Shown: piece by piece, positions 30,481 through 41,700 of the stretch
Position numbering within the stretch: position 1 is the first letter of the stretch
Layout: each line of letters starts with the position of its first letter
Assembly (NCBI GenBank): GCA_963580285.1
Contig: OY757026.1
Span: forward strand, 65,597,396-65,661,395
Source of the DNA: Lucinisca nassula
Taxonomy: Eukaryota; Mollusca; Bivalvia; Lucinida; Lucinidae
DNA: 64,000 bases
Direction: 5' to 3'
The notes under the pieces: model-generated
Seen by the model: the letters and a program-made list of their open reading frames with translations, nothing else
Told to the model about the DNA's origin: nothing
Databases searched by the model: none
Program-made: the position numbers and the translations under genes

Positions 30481-33205
30481 GCGGTGTAACGGTCAGTTTC
30501 TTCCCCCAGCCCGGTTCTTCCCCGGGGAAGAAATGGGCTGGTCCGTTTCTTCCCCACCCAGTCAGTTTCTCATCCCCCCTCTCCCCACCTAATATTTTTT
30601 TAGAACCATTGTAAACAAGCTATTAGTGCCTCACAATTTGTTCAAAATGAGAAAAGAAACCATTCTGAATAAGTTTTGAGCCTTTATAGCATGAATGGCA
30701 AAATTTGCTAGATGCCCTACAATACATGGAGATCTAATGAAATATGCATCCCTATTCCAGTATCTGTGATTAATTTTCTTAGCTTTCTAATACATCAACT
30801 GGTATTAAATTAATAGATATACATGTACTTAAAGCAATAAATCTTTGGAGCTCAATTCTAAATAGAATTTGGAAGATAGGGGTGGGGAAGAATCGAGCTG
30901 GCCCAGTTCTTCCCCAGGGAAAAAATGGGACGGTCCAGTTCTTCCCCACCCCAGACATTCCTGTTTACTAATTATTCTTGTTTGGTTCTTTATTTAATTT
31001 AAAAGTAACAATTTGACAAGAATAATAGAATTAAATCAATCACCCAGTGCATTAACAAGCAGGGGTAGAGAAGAATTGGCCTACCAAGTACTCTACCATC
31101 TTTAAGGCTTTTAAATTTGAGCCCCGCCAAGCGAATTTGTGGCTTCGAGCATTCCATCAGGACAAATTTTAACTGCGCATGCCCAGCCACTCAAAAGGGC
31201 AAGGGATATGGCTTTCTGTCTGAAGGTTCATCTTGATTCACTGCTTGTATGAGCGAGCAGCGAAGGTTCTGGCGAGACTGCGCGGATGCGCAGGCTCGCC
31301 TGAACCTTCGCTGCTCGCATAGGCGATAAGTACCAAAATCGCTTGACGGGGCCCATTTTATTTGTTGTCAATACATGCATAACTTTTGTTAGTGTTTTAA
31401 ATTAAAGTATTTAATTTAACTGATGTGAGCATACTCATTTGGGCAGAAGAAAATATGACAGATTAGAAACAAGAGGGTGGGGAAGAATTGGGTCGGCCCA
31501 TTTCTTCCCCACCCAAGATGATAATTTAATTTTCCTTGTTATATTTGGTATTGAATTTTTATAATACAAAAACGAGAATTTTCACACCCCAAAAAGAAAA
31601 CAGAAAAGCAAAGGAAAAAAAACAACAACAGTTTGTCAGCGTTAGAAACCCTTGGTGTGGAAGAACTGGGCCACTACCTTACCCCCACTACAACCCCTCC
31701 CCCCCCCACCCCCCCCCCCCCAAGCTATTTCCTTTTTGTCGCTCCTACAGCTGTATGCGTTATTTGATTTCAAATATTAAATTCATAGCCTTTATAATAC
31801 ATTGTAGATTTTTCAGAAAAGCAAATTTGGGGTCGGCAAGAACTTGGTCGGCCCAATATCTTCCTAACCCTTGATGAGTGTTATATACATAATGTCGGTT
31901 AGGGTGTTGTATGTGTCTGGGGTGGGGAAGAACTGGGCCGGCCTATTTCTTCCCCACCCCTGGTGAGGGTTACACAGCTGAGTCAGTATTGATGTTGAAG
32001 ATGTCTGGAGAGGGGAAGAGCTGGGCAGGCCAATTTCTTCCCCACCCTGGTTATTGTTATACAGTTAATTCAGTTATGATGTTGAATGTGTGTGGGTTGG
32101 GGAAGAACTGGGCCGGCCCATTTTTTCCCCAACCGTGGTGAGGGTTACAAAGTTGAGTCAAGTTTTGATGTTGAAGGTGTCTGGAGAGGGGAAGAGCTGG
32201 GCAGGCCCATTTCTTCCCCAACCTTGGTGAGGGTTACAAAGTTGAGTCAAGTTTTGATGTTGAAGATGTATGGAGAGGGGAAGAGCTGGGCCAGCCCATT
32301 TCTTCCCCACCCTGGTTATTGTTATACAGTTAAGCCAATTAGGACTTTAAATGTGTGTGGGGTGGGGAAGAACTGGGCCGGCCCATTTCTTCCCCAACCC
32401 TGGTGAGGGTTACAAAGTTGAGTCAAGTTTTGATGCTGAAGGTGTCTGGAGAGGGGAAGAGCTGGACCAGCCCATTTCTTCCCCACCCTGGTTATTGTTA
32501 TACAGTTAAGCCAATTAGGAAGTTAAATGTGTGTGGGGTGGGGAAGAACTGGGCAGGCCCGTTTCTTCCCCAACCCTGGTGAGGGTTACAAAGTCGAGTC
32601 AAGTTTTGATGTTGAAGGGCTCTGGTGAGGGGAAGAGCTGGGCAGGCCCATTTCTTCCCCACCCTGGTTATTGTTATACAGTTAAGCCAATTAGGACGTT
32701 AAATGTGTGTGGGGTGGGGAAGAAATGGGTCGGCCCATTTCTTTCCCAACCCTGGTGAGGGTTACAAAGTCGAGTCAAGTTTTGATGTTGAAGGTGTCTG
32801 GTGAGGGGAAGAGCTGGGCAGGCCCATTTCTTCCCCACCCTTGTTATTGTTATACAGTTAAGCCAATTAGGATGTTAAATGTGTGTGGGGTGGGGAAAAA
32901 CTGGGCCGGCCCATTTCTTCCCCAACCCTGGTGACGGTTACAAAGTTGAGTCAAGTTTTGATGTTGAAGGTGTCTGGTGAGGGGAAGAACTGGGCCGGCC
33001 CATTTCTTCCCCACCCCTGATGAGTGTTATATACAAGAGTCAATTATGATGTTAAATGTGGGTGGGGTGGGGAAAAACTGGGCCAGCCCATTTCTTCCCA
33101 ACCTCTTGTTAATGTTATACAGTTAAGTCAATTATGTTGTTAAATGTGTGTGGGGTGGGGAAGAACTGGGTTGGTCCATTTCTTTCCCACCCCTGATGAG
33201 TGTTA
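30481..33205. repeat. Palindrome-rich satellite, 176-bp period at 31.9-33.2 kb
   Basis: From about 31870 to 33205 a 176-bp unit repeats. Each unit holds two near-palindromes of the form GGGGAAGAA-CTGGGCCGGCCCA-TTTCTTCCCC separated by GGTGAGGGTTACAAAGTTGAG... and GGTTATTGTTATACAGTTAAG.... Isolated diverged palindromes extend left to 30496, 30890 and 31480. ORFs of about 75 codons in the array are by-products of the period. A G+C-rich hairpin unrelated to the unit lies at 31249-31320. Confidence 0.8.
31249..31320. repeat. GC-rich hairpin (72 nt)
   Basis: ATGAGCGAGCAGCGAAGGTTC pairs with GAACCTTCGCTGCTCGCAT; inner GCGAG../CTCGC and TGCGC/GCGCA around a GGAT loop. Confidence 0.7.
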
Positions 33206-33680
33206 TATACTAGGGACAAAAAATAAGGGAACCCCCAAATTCAAATAGAAAGAAGCGAAACTTCAATGTCACAGGGAAGGTTTCTATGCAAAGTGGATCA
33301 GTATCTGGTCCATGCACCACGAGCATTGATGCATGCACGACATCTTCTGGACATGCTAGTGATTGTGTGACGGATTATCTCGCTTGGTATCCGTCGCCAT
33401 TCTTCTTGCAATGCTCGGCCAAGCTGTTGCAGATTGTTACAACGCTGTGGTCTGTTGCACACGTGGCGACCCAAGACATCCCAAATGTGCTCAATCGACG
33501 TCATATCGGGGGATTTGGCTGACCATGGCAGTGTCCTTACACCTTGTTGTCTCAGAAATTTGACGTCAAAACGGGCTCGATGTGGGCCTGCGTTGTCGTC
33601 TTGGAACTCGAAGTTCCCACCAATATGCTGAGCGAATGGGATCAACCACTGGGCGTAACATATGGTCTCCGTAATGCTGG
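33206..33680 (-). pseudogene. Tc1-like transposase C-terminal fragment
   Basis: Minus-strand frame ending in TGA at 33298, readable from about 33675. It contains the second catalytic Asp region (FQDDNAGPHRAR) and the third-residue region (WSAKSPDMTSIEHIWDVLG), the DDE_3 signature of Tc1 transposases. An upstream IPFAQHIGGNF segment fits the same family. The N-terminal DNA-binding half and first catalytic Asp are missing: the frame meets a stop at the hairpin at 33680. The element's terminal sequence (ACAAAAAATAAGGGAACCCCC) is at about 33214-33234. Non-functional remnant. Confidence 0.85.
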
Positions 33681-33727
33681 CCAGTCAAGCTACCTTGAAT
33701 GATCATGGTAACTTAACTGGCCAGCGT
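33680..33727. repeat. 48-nt hairpin at broken end of Tc1 fragment
   Basis: CTGGCCAGTCAAGCTACC, a 12-nt loop, then GGTAACTTAACTGGCCAG: 18-bp stem with two mismatched positions. Confidence 0.7.
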
Positions 33728-33837
33728 TACATAGACCAAATTCCAGTTTATATAATAGCCTTCTGTGAGGTACTTTGTCAAAGTCCTTGGCAGAGTCCAT
33801 GATGATCAAGACAGTCTGTTTGTGGCCACGGTTTATG

Positions 33838-34078
33838 GCCCCAGGATCTTTAACCTGCACAGGGAATCACTCTCCCTGCACAGGGAGCCTCCAGTTAACA
33901 TCCTGATCCGAAGGACGGTGCACTATCTGACATTCATCCTTGCAAATAATGCAAATGGAGCACGTTTGTGGAACACCGAAATTTTATCACCTGGATCCTG
34001 TTTGTGGGACACCGAAATTTTACACCGCTGCTGGGGTTCGAACCAGCATCAGAAGCAAGTGCATTAACCATTGACCTA
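33838..34078 (-). mobile_element. tRNA-derived SINE-A
   Basis: Reverse copy of the 2664-2990 SINE: GGATCTTTAACCTGCACAGGG, CTCCCTGCACAGGGAG, GATCCGAAGGACGGTGCAC, then a decayed tRNA-like head (GGGGTTCGAACCAGCATC). A short internal duplication of GGAACACCGAAATTTTA/GGGACACCGAAATTTTA is specific to this copy. Confidence 0.7.
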
Positions 34079-34355
34079 CATGTATATCACTCTTCATACA
34101 TGTAGCTATCACACCCCATTAGACTCAGTACAATATGAATCATTCATAAGCAATAATCTGAAAATAGCATGAACAGGTCTAAGAAAGTTGTTTTTAATAT
34201 TCAAAGACTGTCTTTAAATTGAAAGACTTTTAGTCTGTATATTTAAAGTCTAAGTTAAACACAAGGAAAAGCCTGAAAATGATGTAACACGAAAAAATCT
34301 CATATGCAGCCTCAGTCTTCATCTCCTTAAAAACCGTGCGTTGCCAAAGACCTCA
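34079..34355. other. No recognised feature
   Basis: AT-rich spacer. Confidence 0.35.
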
Positions 34356-34356
34356 T

Positions 34357-35128
34357 GTACAGTCAAACCTTGATAATTCGAAGTGACAGGGACCACCAGA
34401 TTGTCTTCGAATTATCAGGAGTTCGAATTTTCGAAATCGGTTGTTTTTGGAAATGTTCGGAAGTTTCATTCGGTATAATATTTGACTGCATTTTGTCCAT
34501 AGGCAAGAACACACTTTCTAAACAAAACAACATGAACCCTTTCACATCCCGCAACATTGTGTAATGTAAAATCTCTAACAGACGAACTATTGTTCCAGTA
34601 AAAAGGCTGGACAGAAATGGCTCACGGGAGTATTCAGCAAAGATTGGAATGCAATAAGCATAGCTGGCAAACCACAGTCTTTCAACAGTCTTTGATGTCT
34701 GCTTTCAGTTTCCCAAAAATGATTAAGGTCGCTTTATTTAAAACATCAAACAGGATAATCTTGTTAAGGATGCTCAATACCAATTACCATTATATCAATT
34801 AAGAAGCTAAGGATTAACTAGGTGTCAATTACCTGTATACACAATAATATAATGCACCTGTGAAATCAGTGAGGCATGAACAAGTTCAAAGAAAACATGC
34901 TCTTCAAGCATGAATCATGTGTTTGACATATTTTGACTTCAAATTTGGAGATGGATTTTAATGGGGATTTCCCTGATGGGGACCGACAATTTTATTAGAA
35001 AATCAAATTTTTGGAATTCCGGGGGTAGGTAATCGAAATTCGAAAAATCGGTAATATTTTTGCACACTTTCTAAAAATCCGGCAGTTTCCAAAAATCGGC
35101 GATCGGATCACCGATATTCTACTGTATT
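34357..35128. mobile_element. pogo-like non-autonomous element
   Basis: TACAGTCAAACCTTGATAATTCGAAG at the left, ATCACCGATATTCTACTGTA at the right: CAGT ends inside TA. Inner TTCGAATT and AAATCGG motifs recur near both ends. About 770 bp, no transposase frame. Confidence 0.45.
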
Positions 35129-35720
35129 TTACTGTCTGTAAATATCGTTTTAACGATAGAAATAGTTAAGAAATAAAACAACACAGTTCCTTCCCTTAGA
35201 CCACAAATGCTGTGAAACTCCTCAGAAAGGGAGGAAATATCTGTCAAAGGTCGAACATAAGATGAGTTTCGTACTGACACCATTTCATTTTCGGGCATTT
35301 ACTGTTGTAGTCTTTAAATTTAAAGTAAGTCTCTAAATAAACTTTCTTAGACCACAGGAGCTTGGAGTTCTGTCCATAAATAATTCATAATGTCCAAAAA
35401 CAAAACTGCCAGTAAGCCATTTCGTAAGAAATGGCTAGGAGTGCAAGTATTTATGCTGAACTTTTGAAATGCTTCAGCCACAGATTTTCGGCAAGTACCA
35501 ACTGTGTACCGTGAAAATATGTATCAAATTATAATTCGAGGGAGCAAGACAACTCACCGACATGACAATTCACCGACACTTTTTGGAGACAATTCACCGA
35601 CATATTTATATATTGCATTCATAGCCCAGATGATAAAAAGAAACATTACATGATGTATTTTGAAAATTAAATCATGTACATGTATTAACAGGCTTTTGAT
35701 TAAAAGGAATGTGGGAAAAC
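35129..35720. other. No recognised feature
   Basis: AT-rich sequence. The 35552-35605 part repeats ACAATTCACCGACA two to three times. No domain-bearing ORF. Confidence 0.35.
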
Positions 35721-35721
35721 T

Positions 35722-36080
35722 TAATCACGACGGAAGTAAGGGCGAGGATTGTGGCCACATAAAATCGATTTAATGTCTTTATCGCGACGGAAGTAAGGGC
35801 GAGGACTGTGGCCATGTAAAATCGATTTAAGCCCCACAGTGGAATTCGTTTCCGCTGACCGTTCCAATGCGTTTCTTCTGTCACGCTTATTTTTGTTATG
35901 GTTTGTCTTTGGGTGTTTGTGTTGCTTATATTATTTTATTGTGGATAGCCTTTTGGCCATTTTTGGGGAAAGTAACTGTCCTTTTGGCTTTCCGCTATTG
36001 GTGTTTCCATTGGAGTCTGTTGCTTTGTGTTTGTGTTTCTTTCCCTTTGGTGTCTCAGATGGGGGCTGTGGGTTAACTGT
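35722..36080 (+). repeat. Penelope-type terminal-repeat fragment
   Basis: Matches the tandem repeats at 60421-61697: CGACGGAAGTAAGGGCGAGG, GTGGCCA(C/T)(A/G)TAAAATCGATTTAA, CACTGACCGTTCC-like, TTTCTTTCCCTTTGGTGTC, TGTATCGATTCCTGATC. The first 56 bp are duplicated in tandem (35727 and 35783). No coding part accompanies it. Confidence 0.6.
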
Positions 36081-36244
36081 ATCGATTCCTGATCATTGCC
36101 TCTACTTCTATTCATTAAATTTTTGCAGACTAATACACAGAGACCATTTTCAACCACATAGGTTGACTGACATAAATAAACTTTCACATTTTATTTTAGG
36201 GGCATGACTTAAGACAAGATATAGATCTGCTGTAAGGAAACTTA

Positions 36245-37790
36245 ACAAGAGGCCGAAGGGCCACAATGCTCACCAGAGCTCAGGCGGGCACTGCCCACTG
36301 GCAGCCATGTATGGCTTAAGGTTTTAATTTATTGATTACAAAGTCTCCCAAACAAACCCCCATTTCCAAATAAGCACCCATGTGGACTCTGTATCTGAAA
36401 TATTAGGCCTTTTATGAGAAGGAGGGATGAGACATGGACCCAACAGAGCCCAGGCTGGTATCACTGAATCCATCTTATCATAAGGCACATGAATATATAT
36501 GGTTTAGGGGTTGGGATGTGTACTGTTCCTGAGATGTAAGGCCTTTTAAGCTGCTGAGGGGTTGGAGCATGGCCCTGGCAGACCCCAGGAAAGCCAAGAT
36601 TGTTGTCGCTGAATGTGTCTTATAATAAGGACCAAGAAAATATATTGTTTAGGGGTGGGGATATGAACAGTTTCCAAGATATGAGGCCCTCTTATGAAAT
36701 GATGAGGAGAGGAATGGCCCCTGTGGACCACCAAGTTGGTGTGACTAATGGTGTCTAATCATAAGAAACAAGAATATATATGATTATGAGGTGGGGATCT
36801 TAATGGTGTCTGAGATATATGGCCTTTTATGAAGTGGAGGGATGGGCCATGGCATCAGCATGTTGCCCTAGCACATAGAGACCCCACATTGATGTGAGTG
36901 AATCAGTCTTATTATAGGGAACACAAATATACATATTTTAGGGGTGGGGAGCTGAACAGTTTTTGAGATATATGGCATTTTATGAAGTGGAAGGGTGGGG
37001 CATAGCCCCAGCACACACCCAGAGACCCCTAGGTTGGTATCACAGAATGTGTCTCATCATAAGGAACAAGAATATATATGGTTTAGGGGTGGGGGTTCTG
37101 AATGGTTTCTGAGATATTGAGCCTTTTATGAAGTGGAGGGGGTTGGGCATGGCCCGGGCACATCCCAGGGGACCCCGAGGTTGATTTCAATGAATGCGTC
37201 TTATCATAAGAAACGAGAGTATATATGGTTTTGGGGTGGGGATCTGAATGGTTTCCGAGACATATAACCTTTTATGAAGTGGAGTAGTGGGGCACAGCCC
37301 CCATGCGGCCCTCGAGACCCTTAGGTTGGTATCACTGAATGCGTCTTATCATAATGAACAAGAATTTATATGCTTTAGGGGTGGGGATCTGAACGGTTTC
37401 TGAGATATTGGGATTTTACGAAGTGCAGGGGGTGGGGCATAGCTCCGGCACATCCTAGGATGACCCCCAGATTGGTGTTACTGAATGCATCTTATCATAA
37501 GAAACAAGAATATACATGGTTTTGGGGTGGGGATCTGAAGGGTTTCCGAGATATATCACCTTTTATGAAGTGGAGGGCCCTGGTGCGGCCTGGGAGATCC
37601 TTAGGTTGTTACCACTGGATGCACCTTATCATAAGGAACAAGAATTTATATGGTTTAGGGGTGGGGATCTGAACGGTTTCTGAGATATTGGGCCTTTTAT
37701 GAAATGGAGGAGTCGGGCATAGCCCCCGTATGGCAAGGGAGACCCTAAGGTTGGTATCACTGAATGCGTCTTATCATAAGGAACAAGAAT
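36245..37790 (-). mobile_element. Helentron-like element, family C, 5'-truncated
   Basis: Minus strand 3' end: GAGCTCTGGTGAGCATTGT, hairpin GGCC-CTTC-GGCC, TCTTGT. The array of about 143-bp units (AAGGAACAAGAATATATATGG, GGGGTGGGGATCTGAA) is the same as at 4262-6694. The 5' terminus is missing at the right. Confidence 0.55.
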
Positions 37791-37796
37791 TTTTCC

Positions 37797-38012
37797 GGCC
37801 TTGGCTTTTATACCCCTCGATTTTGGAAAAAATAGTTATTACAAGGAAATAAAACAATGTAGAAAGATGTACCTTCGTGCAGTTGTCAAATATGTTATTC
37901 AGAATAATTTTCTTCCAAACTGACTACAATATTTATCATTGTGACAATAGACGAAATATAAAATCTATGGATCTGCATTTTTTGGCTCGGCGTGGCCTTG
38001 GCTTTTATACCC
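37797..38012. repeat. 19-bp direct repeats bracketing a 178-bp segment
   Basis: GGCCTTGGCTTTTATACCC is exact at 37797-37815 and 37994-38012. The enclosed segment is AT-rich and unrecognised. Length is suggestive of a target duplication, but no element termini are evident. Confidence 0.5.
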
Positions 38013-38018
38013 GACCGT

Positions 38019-38066
38019 ATGAATGTCATTTGAAGTGGCACCAGTAACAATTCTGATTCCGATACA
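38019..38066 (+). repeat. Isolated LINE 3' tail
   Basis: GTATGAATGTCATTTGAAG and CACCAGTAACAATTCTGATTC match the 3' terminus of the LINEs ending at 42426, 55653 and 60043. A severely 5'-truncated insertion. Confidence 0.7.
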
Positions 38067-38539
38067 TCATAATAAATGCCGTTTGCACATCATGATGAAG
38101 TTTGCAACTCAGACCACGGAGTCCAAGTTTTGTTTCATCAACGCTAGTTCTGGGCCTTTCTGCATGATAGTCCTCCATTAAGTTTACTTGCATGTAATCC
38201 ACAAGAAGAGGTGATGCAGTATAGGGACAGAAGTTTACTTTGAATATTTGACGTTCATGACGTTGCCGTGCAACATTCGCTTTGGGTCGGCGATCCGTCT
38301 GACCTGGCGGATCACAAAAATTTTGGAGCTAGAAAAAGAGAAGTTTTTTTCTTGTTTATTGTTTCTGGTTTCTTGTCTAACTCATATCAGACAAACAAAC
38401 CAGCAAAATATTATTGCTGGTTATCGTAGATTATTAATTTTTTCATTTGTAGATTAATTTACATTGTTGACATAATTTCCCGCCATTACCACACCAGTGG
38501 GTGGGGTAAATTCAAAAATTGAATTATTCTTTGGAGGCT
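38067..38539. other. No recognised feature
   Basis: No repeat or coding evidence. The LINE 5' boundary upstream of 38540 cannot be fixed, because the other copies are truncated there. Confidence 0.35.
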
Positions 38540-38794
38540 TGCCACATTCATTTTTCTGAAGAGCCGGTGAGTTGTCAGATATTTGAGTGGGTTGAGCTGT
38601 ATAAAATTTAGATCAGGGTGCTGAATAGTCCTTTGTAGCTGTCAGTACACTGTTTGTTAAAAACTCGGATTCAGAATTGTTACTTTCATTTGGAAGAGCC
38701 TTGTGTTATCAGATTGTCAGCGAGTGTGGACTGTCCGTACAGCTGGCAGACTATCTTGTAGTATTGTTGACTCAAAGTTGCCCTTTATATTAAA

Positions 38795-41700
38795 ATGAAG
38801 GTCTCCCTGCTTCCCATGGTCTTGATTCTTTGGTTCACCCTTTGGAAATTAAGTAACAGAACCCAACCGGATGATGGAAATCAGGAATGCAGGATTGCAA
38901 AAGAGCAACACTGCGATAAAACCTCTCAGTACTTGGCTGTAACTAGGAAGCTAGGAAACAAACGACGTTCGGAGGGCTTACGCAACTTTAAGTCCTCAGG
39001 TGGAACAAATTTGGTCATTCTATTGATCCTGGCCGGAGACATTGAAACTAACCCCGGTCCAAGATTTCGCTGTGGGGTGTGCAAAAAATATTGCAAAGAC
39101 TCTCAGAAATGGGTAGAATGTGAGGACTGTGAAAAGCATTTTCATGCCTCGTGTTCTGAATTGGATGAAAACCAATTGCTAGAGCTTGAAATTGGAATTG
39201 GAACTTGGTATTGCAAAGATTGCAAGGCAGACTGTGGCCTTTGCAGTGGTGATGTTCTAAATGAGCATAAGGCAGTTCAGTGTGACCAGTGTGAAATGTG
39301 GATTCACACTGATTGCGCTTTCCTTTCAGACGCCGAGTATGGCAAACTGGTAAACTCGAGTTGTTCATGGATATGCCCGAAGTGCGAGTTTTTTAATTTT
39401 TCTGACTCGTTCTTCAGCGAACCTATAGAACTGGAAGAAAGAAATAAATTTGAACCTCTGTCAAAGGAGAAAGGAGTTAAATCTCCGACTACTGACATGA
39501 GAAAGCCGAATTTTGTAAAAGGTTTGAAACTTTGCAGTATTAACATTAACGGTTTAAGAGGAAAGATACTTGAACTTTTAGCTTTCCTTGATACTCACCA
39601 ACCACATATTGTGGCTATTCAGGAAACAAAGATTGACAGTTCAATTATGACTTCGGAGCTTTTCCCTGAAACTTGTGAATACAGTGTCTACAGAAAAGAT
39701 AGAAACACTCATGGCGGCGGGGTGATGTTGCTCGTTCACAGAGATATCCCTCATATGCCATTCATGGAACTGGAAAACGATTCAGAATCTGTTTGGGTTA
39801 AGGTTTTTGCAAACAAAACTTCCCACTTTATTGCAAGTTGGTATCGACCACCTAACGACACTGTCGAAAACTTCCACTTATTTAAAGATCAGCTTGATCG
39901 CATTAAGTCTCAGAATAAGGGTAAAAAACTTCCTGCAGTACATGTCTTAGGCGACTTCAACTTCAGAGAGATTGTTTGGCCAGGTAGGCTCAGCAAACAA
40001 GGCACGATGCTGAGTCCGTCAGAGGGACAGGTGTTGGTCGACATCATGAATGATCATGGCTTGGAGCAGGTTGTTGACTTCCCTACTCGAGATAGAAACA
40101 CTTTGGATTTGATTCTTACAACTTTGCCAGGACAGTTTGGGGATATTCAATCCCCGGACAAACTAAGTGATCATGATATTGTCTCTGGATTTTTGAAAAT
40201 CTTCATACCACCTATAAAGAAACCTCGTAGAAAGGTGTACTTATATCAAAAGGGTGACTATGAAACTATGAGGAAGGATGCCCTAAAATTTGCAAGAGAG
40301 AAATACTTTAATGGTCATTCAGACGCTCGGTCTGTCCAGGAGAACTTTGATTTGATAAAGTCTTTCATTCAAGCTTCGTCCGAAAATCATATCCCCTCCA
40401 AAACTAGCAGGTCTGTATCTTCAATTCCTTGGATCACACCAGAAATAAGAAGAAAAATTCGGAGGAGAAATAAGATTCATGCTAAGGCAAAAAAGTCGGG
40501 AAGTGGTAAACTCAGAGCAAAATTTGAAAACTTGAGACGAGAAATTAAAAATGACATCAAAAATCAGCATGATCAGTATGTAAATAACTTGGTAGGTGAT
40601 GTAAAGGCGAATCCCAGAGACTTCTACAGATATATCAATAGCCAGAAGAAAGATAGGCAAGGTATCCCACCCCTTAATAAAAGAGGAGGGAACGGGGTCG
40701 CTGAATCGGACTCTGAAAGGGCAGAGGAATTGGTTGGTCAATTCAATGATGCATTTAATAAAACTGAGTTCAACGAGGTTCCATTGACTGGAAGATCGGC
40801 CCCTTTCATGGAAAATATTGTTGTATCCTCTGCAGGAGTGATCAAATTACTTAAAGGCTTGAACCCTTCTAAAGCTTTAGGGCCTGATGAGCTTCATCCT
40901 AGAGTCCTGAAGGAACTAGCAAACGAGTTAGGTCCAGTTTTTGCTCATCTTTTCCAACAATCTCTCGATACGGGTGAAATTCCCAAAGAATGGCTCCTAG
41001 CGAACATCTGTCCACTTTTCAAAAAAGGGGACAGGGCTCTTGCTCGTAATTATCGCCCGGTGTCACTGACCTGTGTTCTATGTAAATTGCTTGAACACAT
41101 AGTCTGCTCAAACATCATGGCCCACTTGGATGAACATAAACTTTTGTCAGACAGACAACATGCATTTAGGAAAAGGCATAGTTGCGAAACTCAGTTGAGC
41201 ACGGTTATTAATGATTGGGCAAAAATCCTGGACAAAGGGGGGCAGGTGGACACATTTATTCTGGACTTTGAGAAGGCTTTTGACACCCCTCCTCATGAAC
41301 TACTTAAATCCAAATTATTTGGTTATGGAATTGGTGGGAAGACTCTTAAATGGATAGATTCCTTCCTTTGCTACAGAAAACAGCGTGTTGTTGTTAATGG
41401 TGAATCTTCAGTATGGGCGCCAGTTTTGTCTGGAGTCCCACAAGGGACCGTTCTTGGTCCTCTATTGTTCTCCCTGTACATCAATGATATTTCCACTGAT
41501 ATTGACTCAGAAATAAGACTGTTCGCAGATGACTGTGTTTGTTACCGGGAAATTAGAGATACAGATGACTCACTGAAACTTCAGGCTGACATAGATAGAT
41601 TAGGATGTTGGGCCAGAAAATGGGGCATGAGATTTCAACCAGTTAAATGCAATATTATGCAGATAACAAGGAAGAGATCTAATAAAGTTGAGGCTTCTTA

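Noticed and set aside
32086..32934. Series of ~75-codon proteins with repeated GKSWAGPFLPHP
   Set aside because: They arise from the 176-bp satellite period; 176 is not a multiple of 3 and frames stop each unit. No evidence of coding.
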